DNA of 64,000 nt from Odontocerum albicorne (Eukaryota > Arthropoda > Insecta > Trichoptera > Odontoceridae). The notes under the pieces are model-generated. The model was not told where the DNA came from, made no database searches, and saw nothing but the letters and a program-made list of their open reading frames with translations. Shown piece by piece: positions 53,860-63,674 of the stretch; positions within the stretch are counted from its first letter, which is position 1; the number at the start of each line of letters is the position of its first letter. The DNA lies in contig OX463847.1 of assembly GCA_949825065.1 (NCBI GenBank), forward strand, positions 34,667,789 to 34,731,788, in the 5' to 3' direction. The translations under genes and the position numbers were made by a program.

Positions 53860-54190
53860 GGAATTGTTATTTCTGAGAACAAAGCACGGTTTTGGCTTTT
53901 CCGTGGTCCCCTTTAGGTTTAATTTGGAATTGTTGTCTATGCTCATATCCTTGTTTCTTCATATGATATATAAGTTAAATACAGCTGAAACAGTAGCTCT
54001 GTTTATTTACGAGTACCTTTCTAATTCACTATGGATATCGTGACAGTTCAAGAGATCCGTTCCTAGATATTTGAACTGCATCAATTCTTCAACTGGTTTG
54101 TCATCGGGAACCAGTTTGCATCTCACATTGTGTTTGTAAAAGATCAGGCATGTTATCTTGCCAACAGATACTATATAATGCTGTATTTCT
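53860..54190 (-). pseudogene. LINE-C fragment
   Basis: The minus strand reads VRCKLVPDDKPVEELMQFKY, LGTDLLNCHDIHSELER, then a stop introduced with a TACTCGTA octamer (54008-54015), INRATVSAVFN, IWRNKDMSIDNNSKLNLKG. This corresponds to 'FKYLGxxLSS..' downstream of the reverse transcriptase. Confidence 0.7.
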
Positions 54191-54369
54191 GAGATGCAAT
54201 CACGAATTTATTATAAGATAGTTCATTTCTAAATTCTTTACCGTAAAGTACTCCACTCCACTCCACCGAGGAGGAATATTATTGTATCGTAAATACCACC
54301 AGGATGAATTTGAAAATAGAAGATTTACGAACGTCATACGAAGAGAAGAATACAGTGAGTGGAGGGATC
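54191..54369. other. Unassigned stretch
   Basis: No feature recognised. Confidence 0.3.
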
Positions 54370-54510
54370 ACCATAGTTTAGATCACCATAGTTTCCTATT
54401 GTGATATACTTTTTCGACTCCTCTACAGCCATACACCTCATACAACTCCTACGATTTCTCGAACTTTTACATTTCCTTTATTTTTTCAAAATATCATTCA
54501 GTTGATCTGG
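54370..54510 (-). pseudogene. LINE-A 3' end scrap, reverse orientation
   Basis: CTCTACAGCCATACACCTC, ACTCCTACGATTTCTCGAAC and TTTTTTCAAAATATCATTCA correspond to the NRRSC..MDV and DILKE blocks. Confidence 0.55.
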
Positions 54511-54620
54511 CAGTGGACACTGAACCATGAAGTAACACGTAAGGTCAAAAACTTTGAAATGCGGATATAAAGACTTCTTGGACATATAGACTTCATCAAA
54601 ATTCCTTGGACTAACGTACT
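54511..54620 (+). pseudogene. LINE C-terminal scrap
   Basis: WTLNHEVTRKVKNFEMRI, then RLLGHIDFIKIPWTNV, matching '..WTLxxxxxxxxxAFEMWxxRRMLKIPWTDxV'. Very short. Confidence 0.45.
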
Positions 54621-54629
54621 ATATATTTG

Positions 54630-54750
54630 CAAGGACCAAAAATTGCTTAAATATACAAAAAAATTAAAGTGACAAAGGCCAAAAAATGCTTAAATATACT
54701 CAAATTTGTAAATGGCCAAGACCAAAAACTGCTTAAATAAAAAAAAGGTC
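54630..54750. repeat. Short tandem repeat of about 43 bp, 2.5 units
   Basis: ARGRCCAAAAAYTGCTTAAATA recurs three times at about 43-45-base spacing. Confidence 0.75.
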
Positions 54751-54824
54751 ACATAATGAGAGGCAAAAACACATATCCGACGACCACCGTTGCCTATCTG
54801 GTAAGACGGCTGTCGCCGTTGAAG

Positions 54825-55035
54825 AAGACCAAGCAAAGTGTGATTGGACCAAGTGTATGATATTTTGAAAGAAGGTAATGTAAAAAGTCAGAGAAACCGT
54901 AGGAGTTGTTTAAGGTGTATGTAAGTAAAAGAGGTGAACGATTTGGGTCGCGATAGGAATTTCTGACGCTCTCTCCTCTTTGGCTACCCCGTCAGGAGAG
55001 CGATGTGATAGTATGTATGTATGTATGCATCATAA
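54825..55035 (+). pseudogene. LINE-A 3' end
   Basis: ACCAAGCAAAGTGTGATTGG, ATATTTTGAAAGAAGGTAAT, AAACCGTAGGAGTTGTTTAA, TGGCTACCCCGTCAGGAGAG, then GATAGTATGTATGTATGTATG at the end. Confidence 0.65.
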
Positions 55036-55484
55036 TATAAAATAGATGAAATAATTAAAGGTGTTTCTAATTAATGAAAATAATGAAGAGATATATGATA
55101 GATACACAAATAATACAGAAATGTTCTCAAGTTTTCAAAAACATTACTAATATCATTGTACATTGCATTTAAAAAAATCTAATTTATCTGCGCCACCCCT
55201 GAATGACAGACAATATTACAAAACTCATATAAAAGAATACATTTTCAATAATACGCATAAAACGGAATAATGACACTGGAGAGAATAAAAGATTTTATAC
55301 TTCCGGTAAGGACATAAATATTATATTTTACGACAGTGTTCAACTAACAGAATTGGATATTCTGCAACCCACAGCAATTATTACACACGAGGAATAATTT
55401 GATTAAACAAGGGAATTATCCAACATCGCTACAATTTTAAATTACACGGGAAATAACATAGTTTAGTGTTGATAAAGGTGCCTT
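55036..55484. other. AT-rich stretch without recognisable genes
   Basis: Nothing recognised. Confidence 0.4.
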
Positions 55485-55850
55485 GAAAAAATAGCACTGC
55501 CAAAGTTTCTTTGAAAAAATAGCATTGTTAAAGCCAAGTTAAAAAAATTGCATTGTTAAAGCTACTTGGAAAAATTATCATTGTAAAAACTACTTTAAAA
55601 ATAGAATTGTTAAAGCTTCTCTGACAAAATAGCATAGTGAAAGTTACTTTGAAAATAAGAAATAATAGTAGCATTTTCAAAGCTTCTTTGAAAAAATTGC
55701 ATTGTTAAAGTTATTTTGAAAATATAGCACTGTTAAAGGTACTTTAAAAATTTAGTACTGTTAAGCTACTTTAAAAAATAGCACTGTTAAAGCTACTTAG
55801 AAAAAATAGTACAGCTGAAGCTATTCTTAAATCTATAGCAGCATGTTACT
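55485..55850. repeat. Degenerate tandem repeat, unit about 30 bp
   Basis: About a dozen diverged units of the type TAGCATTGTTAAAGCTACTT plus TGAAAAAA. Unit length drifts because of many small indels, so the array is old. Confidence 0.8.
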
Positions 55851-56159
55851 CGAATATTTTAAGTAAAAAAGAGGTAATAAGCTACTATCAAGTCCCTCAA
55901 TAGGATATCTACATTGTTTTTTCGAATCCAGAGAGACGTTCCTCTGGAGAGGAGTAGAAATTTGTGAATAATTTAGTTTTTATCGAATAAATTGATTATT
56001 CTGCATCGATCAAATAGGGCGCAGTATTATGACAAGACTTCTGCCGTTGCTGGTCCTATGACGTTAGGGATATGGGTGGTATGCGCAGCTTTAGGAATCG
56101 CTTAAAGACAACCCTTTGAGATGTCTAATGAAAATTTTAAATTATATATTAAAACTAGA
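55851..56159. other. Unassigned spacer
   Basis: No feature recognised. Confidence 0.3.
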
Positions 56160-56235
56160 CACATACTCTAGACATAACCTAAAGTCGATTGTGTTACTAT
56201 CACACATCGGAAGATCTACAAAGGTTTCTTTGTAG
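56160..56235 (+). mobile_element. LINE-G 3' UTR scrap
   Basis: ATAACCTAAAGTCGATTGTG, TTACTATCACACATCGGAAG, ATCTACAAAGGTTTCTTTG is the reverse complement of the displayed LINE-G copies at 47 and 57.5 kb. Confidence 0.55.
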
Positions 56236-56392
56236 TAACACATTGGACTTCAGTGCGGAAGGTCGTTGGTTCGAACCCCGAGTTGTGCTACTCCCTTCGA
56301 ATGACACAGGCATTTTTTCCGGTTAGTATTCGGGGGTATAAGAATACCTATAACTTCGGTATAATATATATTCTTTAAAAAAAAAAGAAAAA
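56235..56392 (+). mobile_element. SINE-2, lacking the head
   Basis: B box GGTTCGAACCCCGAG, then CGAATGACACAGGCATTTTTTCC, TATTCGGGGGTATAAGAATACC and TATAACTTCGGTATA, with an A-rich tail. The A-box region seen at 9895 is replaced by other sequence. Confidence 0.7.
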
Positions 56393-56393
56393 A

Positions 56394-56615
56394 ATGTGGT
56401 GTGCACCGATCGTCTCACTTCAGGTGTGCCATCGGATCCAATACAGTAGTGTGGCCGGTGAGTTTGCTGGTGTGCAACGGCTCACTCACTTAAAGAAGAT
56501 AAAAATATTAGAAAACTCCACAGTACAGTTTCGCTTTCCTACTGAATTGACGTTGGAATGGCGAGGGGGTCCTCGATTACGAAGCCCAGCAACGAAAACG
56601 ACGATTCTACCCAGT
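56394..56615 (+). mobile_element. SINE-3
   Basis: GATCGTCTCACTTCAGGTGTG, CCATCGGATCCAATACAGTAG, CACAGTACAGTTTCGC, GACGTTGGAATGGCGAGGGG, GATTACGAAGCCCAGCAACGA. It begins right after the SINE-2 A-tail. The 88-codon frame over it is spurious. Confidence 0.7.
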
Positions 56616-57124
56616 ACTATTTTTGTAACTTTTGTAAGTTTTTGGATAACGTTGTTATAAAATTGTCATGATTTACAATGAGTTAATAAATCATTATTAT
56701 TTAAGAAAACCACAGCAATAATCAATCCACGGTAACATAATGCAAAAAAAAAGAAAACAAAATAGAAGAAAAAAACGTTGAAACTTTAATTGAGTAACAC
56801 GACAACATTTCACGTGGGAGGAAGCAACAAGGTTTTTTGAAAACATTTCAAAATAGCCCAAGAGCCTCGCTTCAGCCACTGGTCGTAATGCCGCCATAAT
56901 GTGGTGATTACTCAAGATGCTAATTATATTTTACGAGGGTATAATAATACGTTGATGAATTCGAATAAAGTTTCCACATATAAAATATCGAGTATTAAAA
57001 TTGTTAAATATGTAAAGATTGTAGAATAATGATAAATTTGCAACTGAATAATTAATGAATTTCCTGCTGCCGAGTTCTATTCAAGAAAATGTTATTCTTG
57101 ATATATTATTGTTCAAGGAGCTTT
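56616..57124. other. AT-rich stretch without recognisable genes
   Basis: Nothing recognised. Confidence 0.4.
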
Positions 57125-57800
57125 GTTCAAAATAAACCTTTTTACAGCAAATACTTTTCTTCTTTTGCTTGCAGCCCTCACACGCATTGTGACCTTTCCA
57201 TCCAGGTTAGACCATCTGGTGATGCTTGTATAGATCCAGCACATTTTATAATTATAATAATAAAAAGATAATTGATATAGCACCGTTTAGGGAACAAACT
57301 CTCCTTAAGGTCACTGTAACTCGGGACTCGAACTCACTTTTACTAACAGATTAAAAAAATACAAAATAAATGTATATAACATTAGTGTAAGGATAGGAAG
57401 GTAGTGACTGTGGCCATTAGATTAGGTACTTCCCTGCATTTGTACATGTTCAGAAAATCATATTTGATAAAAAAAAACCGTAGAAAATTTATCAAAGGAT
57501 GACGAACTACAAAGAAACCTTTGTAGATCTTCCATCATGTGATAGTAACACATTCAACTTTAGGTGTAGTGTACTATATATGTTTAAATACAACAATTCC
57601 TTCCTCTGCATACGGTCTCCATACGCAATGTGTCCTCTACAGACAGGTAACACCGTCTGATGCTGGCTTTTATAGCTCATACATACCTTCAGAAAACGCA
57701 AAGAGTGGACAGTTGTTTACGATGTAGTCCATCTCCTCGCACTTACAGAAAAACGACTCTGCTAAGTCCCGTTCGTGCATACTCGTAGTATATGCAGTGT
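57125..57800 (-). pseudogene. LINE-G C-terminus and 3' UTR
   Basis: From 57790 to 57600 the minus strand reads ESFFCKCEEMDYIVNNCPLF, AFSEGMYEL, then PASDGVTCL, a C-terminal CxC...C knuckle of jockey-type ORF2 ('CxCGxxxxTxxHIVxxCPL'). The 3' UTR (57575-57270) follows, with CAAATGCAGGGAAGTACCTA, CCACAGTCACTACCTTCC and GAACTCGGGTC-like parts, and a TTATTATTATAAT tail near 57250. A second fragment with a similar C-terminal part lies directly beyond (57130-57245). Confidence 0.6.
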
Positions 57801-57894
57801 GATCCACTCAATATCTGTTCCTGTTCAAAGTTCATCACTCTTTCTAAGGTTTGGTAAAAGCAGACAATTCCATCGTTGGGCTGTTCTATTAGGG

Positions 57895-58215
57895 ATAAAT
57901 GTGAACTTAAGGTTGATGTGTCGAGCAAAATGAAAAGAGCACTCTGAGATGGTTTGAATAGAGCAAAACTAACAAACCACGTATATAGTGCAAATTTGAG
58001 TAGAAGGCGTGGTAGAAGAAAACGAAGGAAAACATGGCTGGTTCAAGTGAATGATGACTTGAAAATAGGAAACGTATTATAAAAAGTCTGATAAATCGTA
58101 GGAGTATTATGAAAAAGTGTATGGATGTAGAAGGGGCGAAGGATGTGTGTTGAGATAGGAAAGTATGGTGATTTGCTCTCTTTGCCTACCTCGTATGTGT
58201 ATACGTATGTTAAAA
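57895..58215 (+). pseudogene. LINE-A 3' fragment
   Basis: ATAAATGTGAACTTAAGGTTG (CELKVD), GCACTCTGAGATGGTTTGAA, TATATAGTGCAAATTTGAGTA, GGCTGGTTCAAGTGAATGATG, GTGTATGGATGTAGAAGGGG, GTGTGTTGAGATAGGAAAG and a CCTACCTCG end. Confidence 0.7.
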
Positions 58216-58847
58216 TATTCCTCGTCTCCAACTCCTTCACAATTTCCATCCCAAACCCATATTTCCCTTGAAGTTTTTATCGTTTGATTTATTTTTTGTT
58301 ATTGCTCAAAATAATGCATTGGATACCAATAGTAATTATAAAACATTTATTGGTTGAATAAATTGTTTAAAAAAATAAATCCGCCTGATGTATTTGAATA
58401 AAATTGTTAAACAAGGCGTTTGTCTAATAATCTGAAGATTCCAAGTTCGATTGCTTATTGCACCCAAATACTGGTCTTATTATACTTATTCTGGTGAGAG
58501 TTAAACGCTATCATTGTACATAATTTCGTTGTTATTGTTCCTTGTCTGAGTGCGGTTATAATGCAACCCATACAACGAATAGCGAGTTATATTTCCTAAA
58601 ATAGTTCTCAACCACTCGACTAATGAAACCAGAGATAATATTGTCTCCCTGTCATAACGAGAGTGTCAGAAATTAATAGCCGTCTCATTCTATCATACTA
58701 AATACTTAGTAATCTCAAGTCTTTGTAGGTATTCATAATTACTTATATTATATTACGCATAACGAAAATAAGTATTGGTGTACACTTTGTATTGTCTAAA
58801 AATACATCAAAGTAGCGTTTCTATCGAATCTAATGGAATCGTATGTC
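58216..58847. other. Unassigned stretch
   Basis: A faint tRNA-like piece (AAGGCGTTTGTCTAATAATC, CCAAGTTCGATTGC) near 58410-58450 could be a decayed SINE head. Otherwise AT-rich. Confidence 0.3.
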
Positions 58848-59367
58848 TTATACAGAGTGTGCCGTAACTCGACGTCAAGCCGGTATCGAAGAAAAGGCCA
58901 GCTTATGACGGTTCAGAGTTTAAAAAAAATATTGCAAAAGCCTTATACTTTTCGAGTTATATGCATTTCTTTGAAAGTTGTGAAAGTAGCTACCCTGATC
59001 GGACAAAAACAAATTTTTTTTCGAACGTGAAGGTTTTTTTTTGTTTTATATCGGACTCCGACTAATGGGACTCCGACTAATGTATCGCAATTGTTTTATG
59101 TCGAACTCCGACTAATGTATCGCAATCCTAGATAGCAGGGCTATCTAGGATTGCGATACAACCATGAAAATCATAAAATATGGCAATTTGTAGTCACAGC
59201 ATATAAACATTTGGCGCAGGGTAGCTACTTTCACAATTTTCAAAAGAATGCCTATAACTCGAAAAGTATAAGGCTTTTTCAAGAATTTTTTTTTTAACTC
59301 TAAACGTCATAAGCTGGTTTTTTCCTCGATACCGGCTTGACGTTGAGTTACGGGACACCCAGTATGT
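58848..59367. mobile_element. Foldback MITE with about 155-bp inverted arms
   Basis: The left end reads TACAGAGTGTGCCGTAACTC, GACGTCAAGCCGGTATCG; the right end, reversed, TACTGGGTGTCCCGTAACTC, AACGTCAAGCCGGTATCG. Arms stay similar through CTTATACTTTTCGAGTTATA and GTGAAAGTAGCTACCCTG. TA at both borders suggests a TA target site (Tc1/mariner superfamily), by inference. The middle carries a second, shorter palindrome and the direct repeat GGACTCCGACTAATG. No transposase. Confidence 0.8.
59117..59159. repeat. Perfect 20-bp hairpin inside the MITE
   Basis: GTATCGCAATCCTAGATAGC (59117-59136), loop AGG, then GCTATCTAGGATTGCGATAC (59140-59159). There are no mismatches. Confidence 0.95.
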
Positions 59368-60179
59368 AGATAGTTCTACCAAATAAAGCAAATTTTTAAT
59401 ATTTAATTATTTATTTACGTTCATCTAATAATTTCAAGAAGAGACATTTAGTATAAAAAACCAACGCTATATTTTAAAAAAATCCTACTGGCTAGTAACT
59501 ACCAAGCCAACATTGACAATCCTTGACCGACATATAGTAAGTATTTCGAACGTGTTTTTATATTACTATAGAAAAAAATAAACTTTCATGCAATGTTCAA
59601 ATATATACATATTCAACTCAAAATACTGCTTACCTAATCATATTGTACAAAATATTTCAGAAAAACAGATTAAGATTGTGTTCATTTTGTATTATAATTT
59701 AATATAATATAAATATGTTTCTAAATAGTATACTTGTTAATAAAATAACTTTAATTTACATTTTAACTGGTGGCAAAGATTGGCTATTTATACATATTTT
59801 AAAAACATTAATAGTTAGAGTATTTAGAAAACGGTCTAAATATATAAAGAAATTCCCTGGTACACAGTAATATTTTAAATTGCGGAGCCTCGTGTCCAAC
59901 AACCACAGGATTTTTTTAAGCTACCAACCAAACAGATCCTTTTACCGCAAGATTAGCATATCTGTGAATTAAGTCTAAAGCCGCCGATCTAACTTAAGAT
60001 ATTTATGAATCAATGTACAAATTCATTGTAATATACACAAAATAAAAAAAACGGCCATTCAGAAAAGTAAACGGACACATTTTTTCTAGCTTTAAATAAA
60101 GATCGATTTATACTGATATTAATGGAGAATACGTGTGAAAAATATTCTTACGGGTATTAAAAAATCAGATAAAACCAAA
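59368..60179. other. AT-rich stretch without recognisable genes
   Basis: Nothing recognised. Confidence 0.4.
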
Positions 60180-60870
60180 GTCAGATTTACAGAACCGAGT
60201 GTCTTCGAACTTTGATCTACTTGCTCACAACTTCGGATTTGGTCTATTAAGACCTTGTAAAAGCGTGTCTAGGGCATTTAGTGATGGCGATATTATGAGA
60301 TATCTTTATAATTGACTGGTTCGCACTAGATTAGATTGCGGCTCAATCATTTAGAATCGTTGTTGAGCGAATCCAAAAGCGATCTGCGACACATTTATTC
60401 GAAGAAATGTGGATTTTATACATGGCTCTATTCCATATTTTTTTAGTGCATGATTTTCTACTTAAACTTTAGAAAAGATCTACGCGCCTATTTGCACATA
60501 CAAAAATTACTAACAAGAAAAATAGCAAACCCCTCGATGATGGATAAACTTTTGTTAAATGTACCTGATAAGTATTTACGTGTGAATTAAGATTATTTTC
60601 GGTGCCGTATTCAAGATTTTAGCTGTTAATATCGTCACTACTCGCAGACGGAATGGCCTTATTGAACGAATTTCTCCTTATTGATATATCGATGAATAAA
60701 TTGAATATTGCACTCCTTAATAAATTTTGTACATATAACTGCGCCACTTCACAGGGAAGCATAAGTAATATTGTCATTATTTTTAAATAGATACAATTCT
60801 TCTATTGTATTTTGTTTGATGTAATTGAGTTAATCCTCTATCAAATATAAATAATAATAAAAACAATAAA
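60180..60870 (+). pseudogene. LINE C-terminal region (jockey-like), heavily decayed
   Basis: Plus-strand traces in several frames: LVRTRLDCGSII ('LVRSxLEYGSxxW'), VERIQKRSATHLFEEMW ('IExVQRRFxRxL'), a NSKPLDDG region ('LLNGxID'), LNKFCTYNCATSQGS. It ends in an AATAATAATAAAAACAATAA tail. Frames are broken by many indels. Confidence 0.6.
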
Positions 60871-61264
60871 GACTAAGCGCTGACTGAACCATCAATAGAA
60901 TCCATAGGTTGGTCCTCAGTTTCAAAGGATTGTCTATTTCGTATTCAGAAGTTGTAAATTTTCCTCTGAAAGGAAAGTACAAGAATTGGCAAAACGTAGC
61001 CTATTATACCTTTGAATTTAATAAAATCAACAATATTTTCTTGACTAAGGCTTTTTGGCATGTTTCCGCAACGTAGTATTTTCTTCTGAGACCTAAACTA
61101 CGAGCAATCTTTCCGTATTTTCCGAGGAGACATTTGCCAACATGTTTTCCACTCATCGCTATTTATGGTTTCCCATCACCAACTTTTAACAAGTGAATAC
61201 CATAGTCCTTAAATTTACTTTCCCCACCTGATTTGTACTTTGTAAATTTACCGGATTTCTGCTA
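60871..61264. other. Unassigned stretch
   Basis: No gene recognised. Confidence 0.3.
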
Positions 61265-61870
61265 TTTAGGTAGTATTTAAAGAAATAAGACGATGAAAGA
61301 GCTATGAGGGATATCGAACGGCGTGCTCCGATAGGAAACAAAGGTAACGGAGCACTGAAACATATATACTCGAACCGAAAAGTACTCGTAACTAAATCTG
61401 TTAAGACACATTATTTTAGCACCAACTTTGTTGTATGGAAGTGAAAAGTGGACGTGGAAAAATACTGAAAATGCTGTAGATATACGTGCACTTAGAATAT
61501 ATAGACTGATAATATATGGCAGAATACGGAATGAAATTATTAGAGGAAAATGAAGAAGATCATTCTGAAATGATTTGGGCACGTGGAACGAATGAAGGAA
61601 GAAATGCTAACAAAACAAATTTACAGTGCAACTGTGAGCAAAAAATTTGTGAAAGTAAGATCAAAGAAAGCACGATTGGGTCGAGTGAATGATATAAAAA
61701 AAAAAAAAGTAAGAAAGAGAAGAAATCATAAGAACTGCATGAGAAGGTGTATGAAAATGGAAGATGTGAAATATGTGTGTCGAGATATGATAGTCATAGA
61801 TAGATATGATAGTAGACGCTCTGCCCTCACTGCCTGCCACAGCAGAGAAACGCGTGATGGTATTTATGTA
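61265..61870 (+). pseudogene. LINE-A, long 3' fragment carrying a 6-bp insertion
   Basis: Reads MRDIERRAPIGNKGNGALKH, IYSNRKVLVTKSVK, LYGSEKWTWKNTENAVDIR, then KKIILKWFGHVERMKEEMLT, KQIYSATVSKKF, KVRSKKARLGRVNDI, RNHKNCMRRCMKMEDVKYVC and RD. Compared with the 48.66-kb copy (SNGTVSKSAK), this one has two extra codons (LV) formed by a 6-bp CTCGTA insertion at 61385-61390. Confidence 0.8.
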
Positions 61871-62034
61871 TTTACCGAGTGTGAAAATTCCTTTTCCAGC
61901 CTCAACGCTTTGAAGATCTTCAACCCGTCTTTTTTGCTCTTGTTTCAATTCAATACTTGTAACATAACATATGTCATGATGTATCATACGTACGAGCATT
62001 TTTCATGGATTCTGTATTTGATATATCATCATCA
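61871..62034. other. Spacer between LINE fragments
   Basis: A minus-strand shadow frame only. Nothing recognised. Confidence 0.3.
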
Positions 62035-62540
62035 TCATTGTCAACCAGGGTCGATCCACTGCTGGATGAAGGTCTCCTCAAGTTGACTCCAAATAGTTCG
62101 GTTTTTTGCTCGTTGTTGCCACGTGATGCTTCCTGATTTCATCTATCCATTGTACCTTCGGTATTCTTATGGGCCTCTTAATGCCTCTTAGGTGCCATTT
62201 GATTATTTCGGATGTCCATCGGAAATCTGACATTCTGGCTACGTGTCTTGCCTATTGCCACTTCATTTTCTTGCACACCTTTATTACGTCTTCTATCTAT
62301 GTTTTGTTGTGAATCCAGGTGTTTCGCTTACGATCTCTTTAAGTATATCCAAACATACATCTATCTCTCTATGCTTCTTTGTGCGATCTGGAACTTTTGT
62401 GTGTTCTTTGCTGTGAGCGTCTATATCTCACAGCCATACGTTAGTACTTGGAGAATACACTGGTTGTTGACCTTTCGCTTCAAAGATATTGGGAGATTAC
62501 TTTTGAAGATGTTGTTCAAACGTCCAAATGAGCACCATGA
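62035..62540 (-). pseudogene. LINE C-terminal domain with (GAT)n tail
   Basis: The minus strand reads FKRLNNIFKSNLPISLKRKV, TLTAKNTQKFQIAQRSIERQ, MYVWIYLKRS, then a KNEVAIGKTRSQNVRFPMDI region, RRPSSSSGSTLVDND and an ATGATGATGATGATATA tail. These are the '..LTxxxxxKLxxAQRAMERxM..' and 'FIQQWID' parts of a common arthropod LINE, with stops. The 128-codon plus-strand frame (62212-62598) is its shadow. Confidence 0.75.
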
Positions 62541-62544
62541 TAGT

Positions 62545-63674
62545 TTTGTCTTTTGTGCTATTTTCTCCGATATGCTACCTTCAAGGGAAATAAGTTAGTC
62601 CAAATACACATACTCCAAAACCAATAATTGTATATGAAAAGCCGCTGGAACTTGTCCATTTGATATATACTCGTAGGTATGTCATATTTCAATGTTTGCA
62701 ATTATTTTTCAAGATTATAACGTGTAGAAGGAAGACGCATATCCTGGTTGAGCAACCTACGGGAAGACTTATTGTGATTCTTATTACGATTTTAAGACCA
62801 AAATACTGCAACTTGCGAACCTCACATCACAGTTTTAAGTACGAGTAGTTCTGACATTATACAATACGGGTATATACGCGTAGTTAATTTTGTCAGCTGA
62901 TATTATATAATATTTCTTTGATAAAATGTGATATGAAATGCTTGACTTATCATCTTTAATGCTCAGTCAACATTAGTGTTTCTGTTTATATTGTTACCAG
63001 TAATAACCCGTCAGTAATGACGGAAGTAAATAATATATTTTCAATGTGACGCTGTGCTTGTCTTGTGGAGCTTCATGTTGCCGCCGTGTTGCACCTTCTC
63101 TAAGGTCTCCCTTGCTCATTGTGATTATGACGCGATCGTCTTTTCATTAAGCAACACTTTTTGCAACCATCTAATTATTTTGATAAATAAGAATAATAAA
63201 TCTATAATAATAATAAGTCTACGAGTATAATACAATAATAATAAGTCTATAATACTTGAATTCAAATTTTGTCTTGCAGAAACAATAAAAAAAGTTACAT
63301 TTCAAAGTTATTTTTAACAAAATTAGTAGTTTCCGTAATTAAACTGGAAATCTTTAATAATGTAGATTTTGAATCGAACGAATCTCAAAACAGAGTACAT
63401 CATATACGAGTATCTTATTGACAGAAAACTTTATATACTCGTAAACTATATTAATAACAAAATTAATTTATTTACCTAGGAACAATATAAAGTGAGCAAG
63501 AGTGTCTAATACTCGTAACTGAGTGTTAATATTATAAATGTTGGAACTATTATAAATGGTACAACTTAAATGTTATAAATTTTGAACTTAAATGTTATCA
63601 AATTATAAATGGCATACCATCATATCAAGAAATTATGTTTATCGAATAATATTTGAAAAATAAAAATCTTTTAA
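62545..63674. other. AT-rich stretch enriched in TACTCGTA/TACGAGTA octamers
   Basis: No gene. Octamers lie at 62668, 62840, 63220, 63405, 63436 and 63510. TACGCGTA, a one-base variant, occurs at about 62874. Confidence 0.5.
63196..63254. repeat. Local duplication, one copy with an extra CGAGTA
   Basis: AATAATAAGTCTA-CGAGTA-TAATAC (ending about 63232) and AATAATAAGTCTATAATAC (ending about 63254) are otherwise identical. A looser third unit, AATAATAAATCTATAATAA, precedes them. Confidence 0.9.

Noticed and set aside
62212..62598. 128-codon plus-strand membrane-like protein
   Set aside because: Antisense to a LINE C-terminal domain with its (GAT)n tail; the hydrophobicity is a shadow effect.
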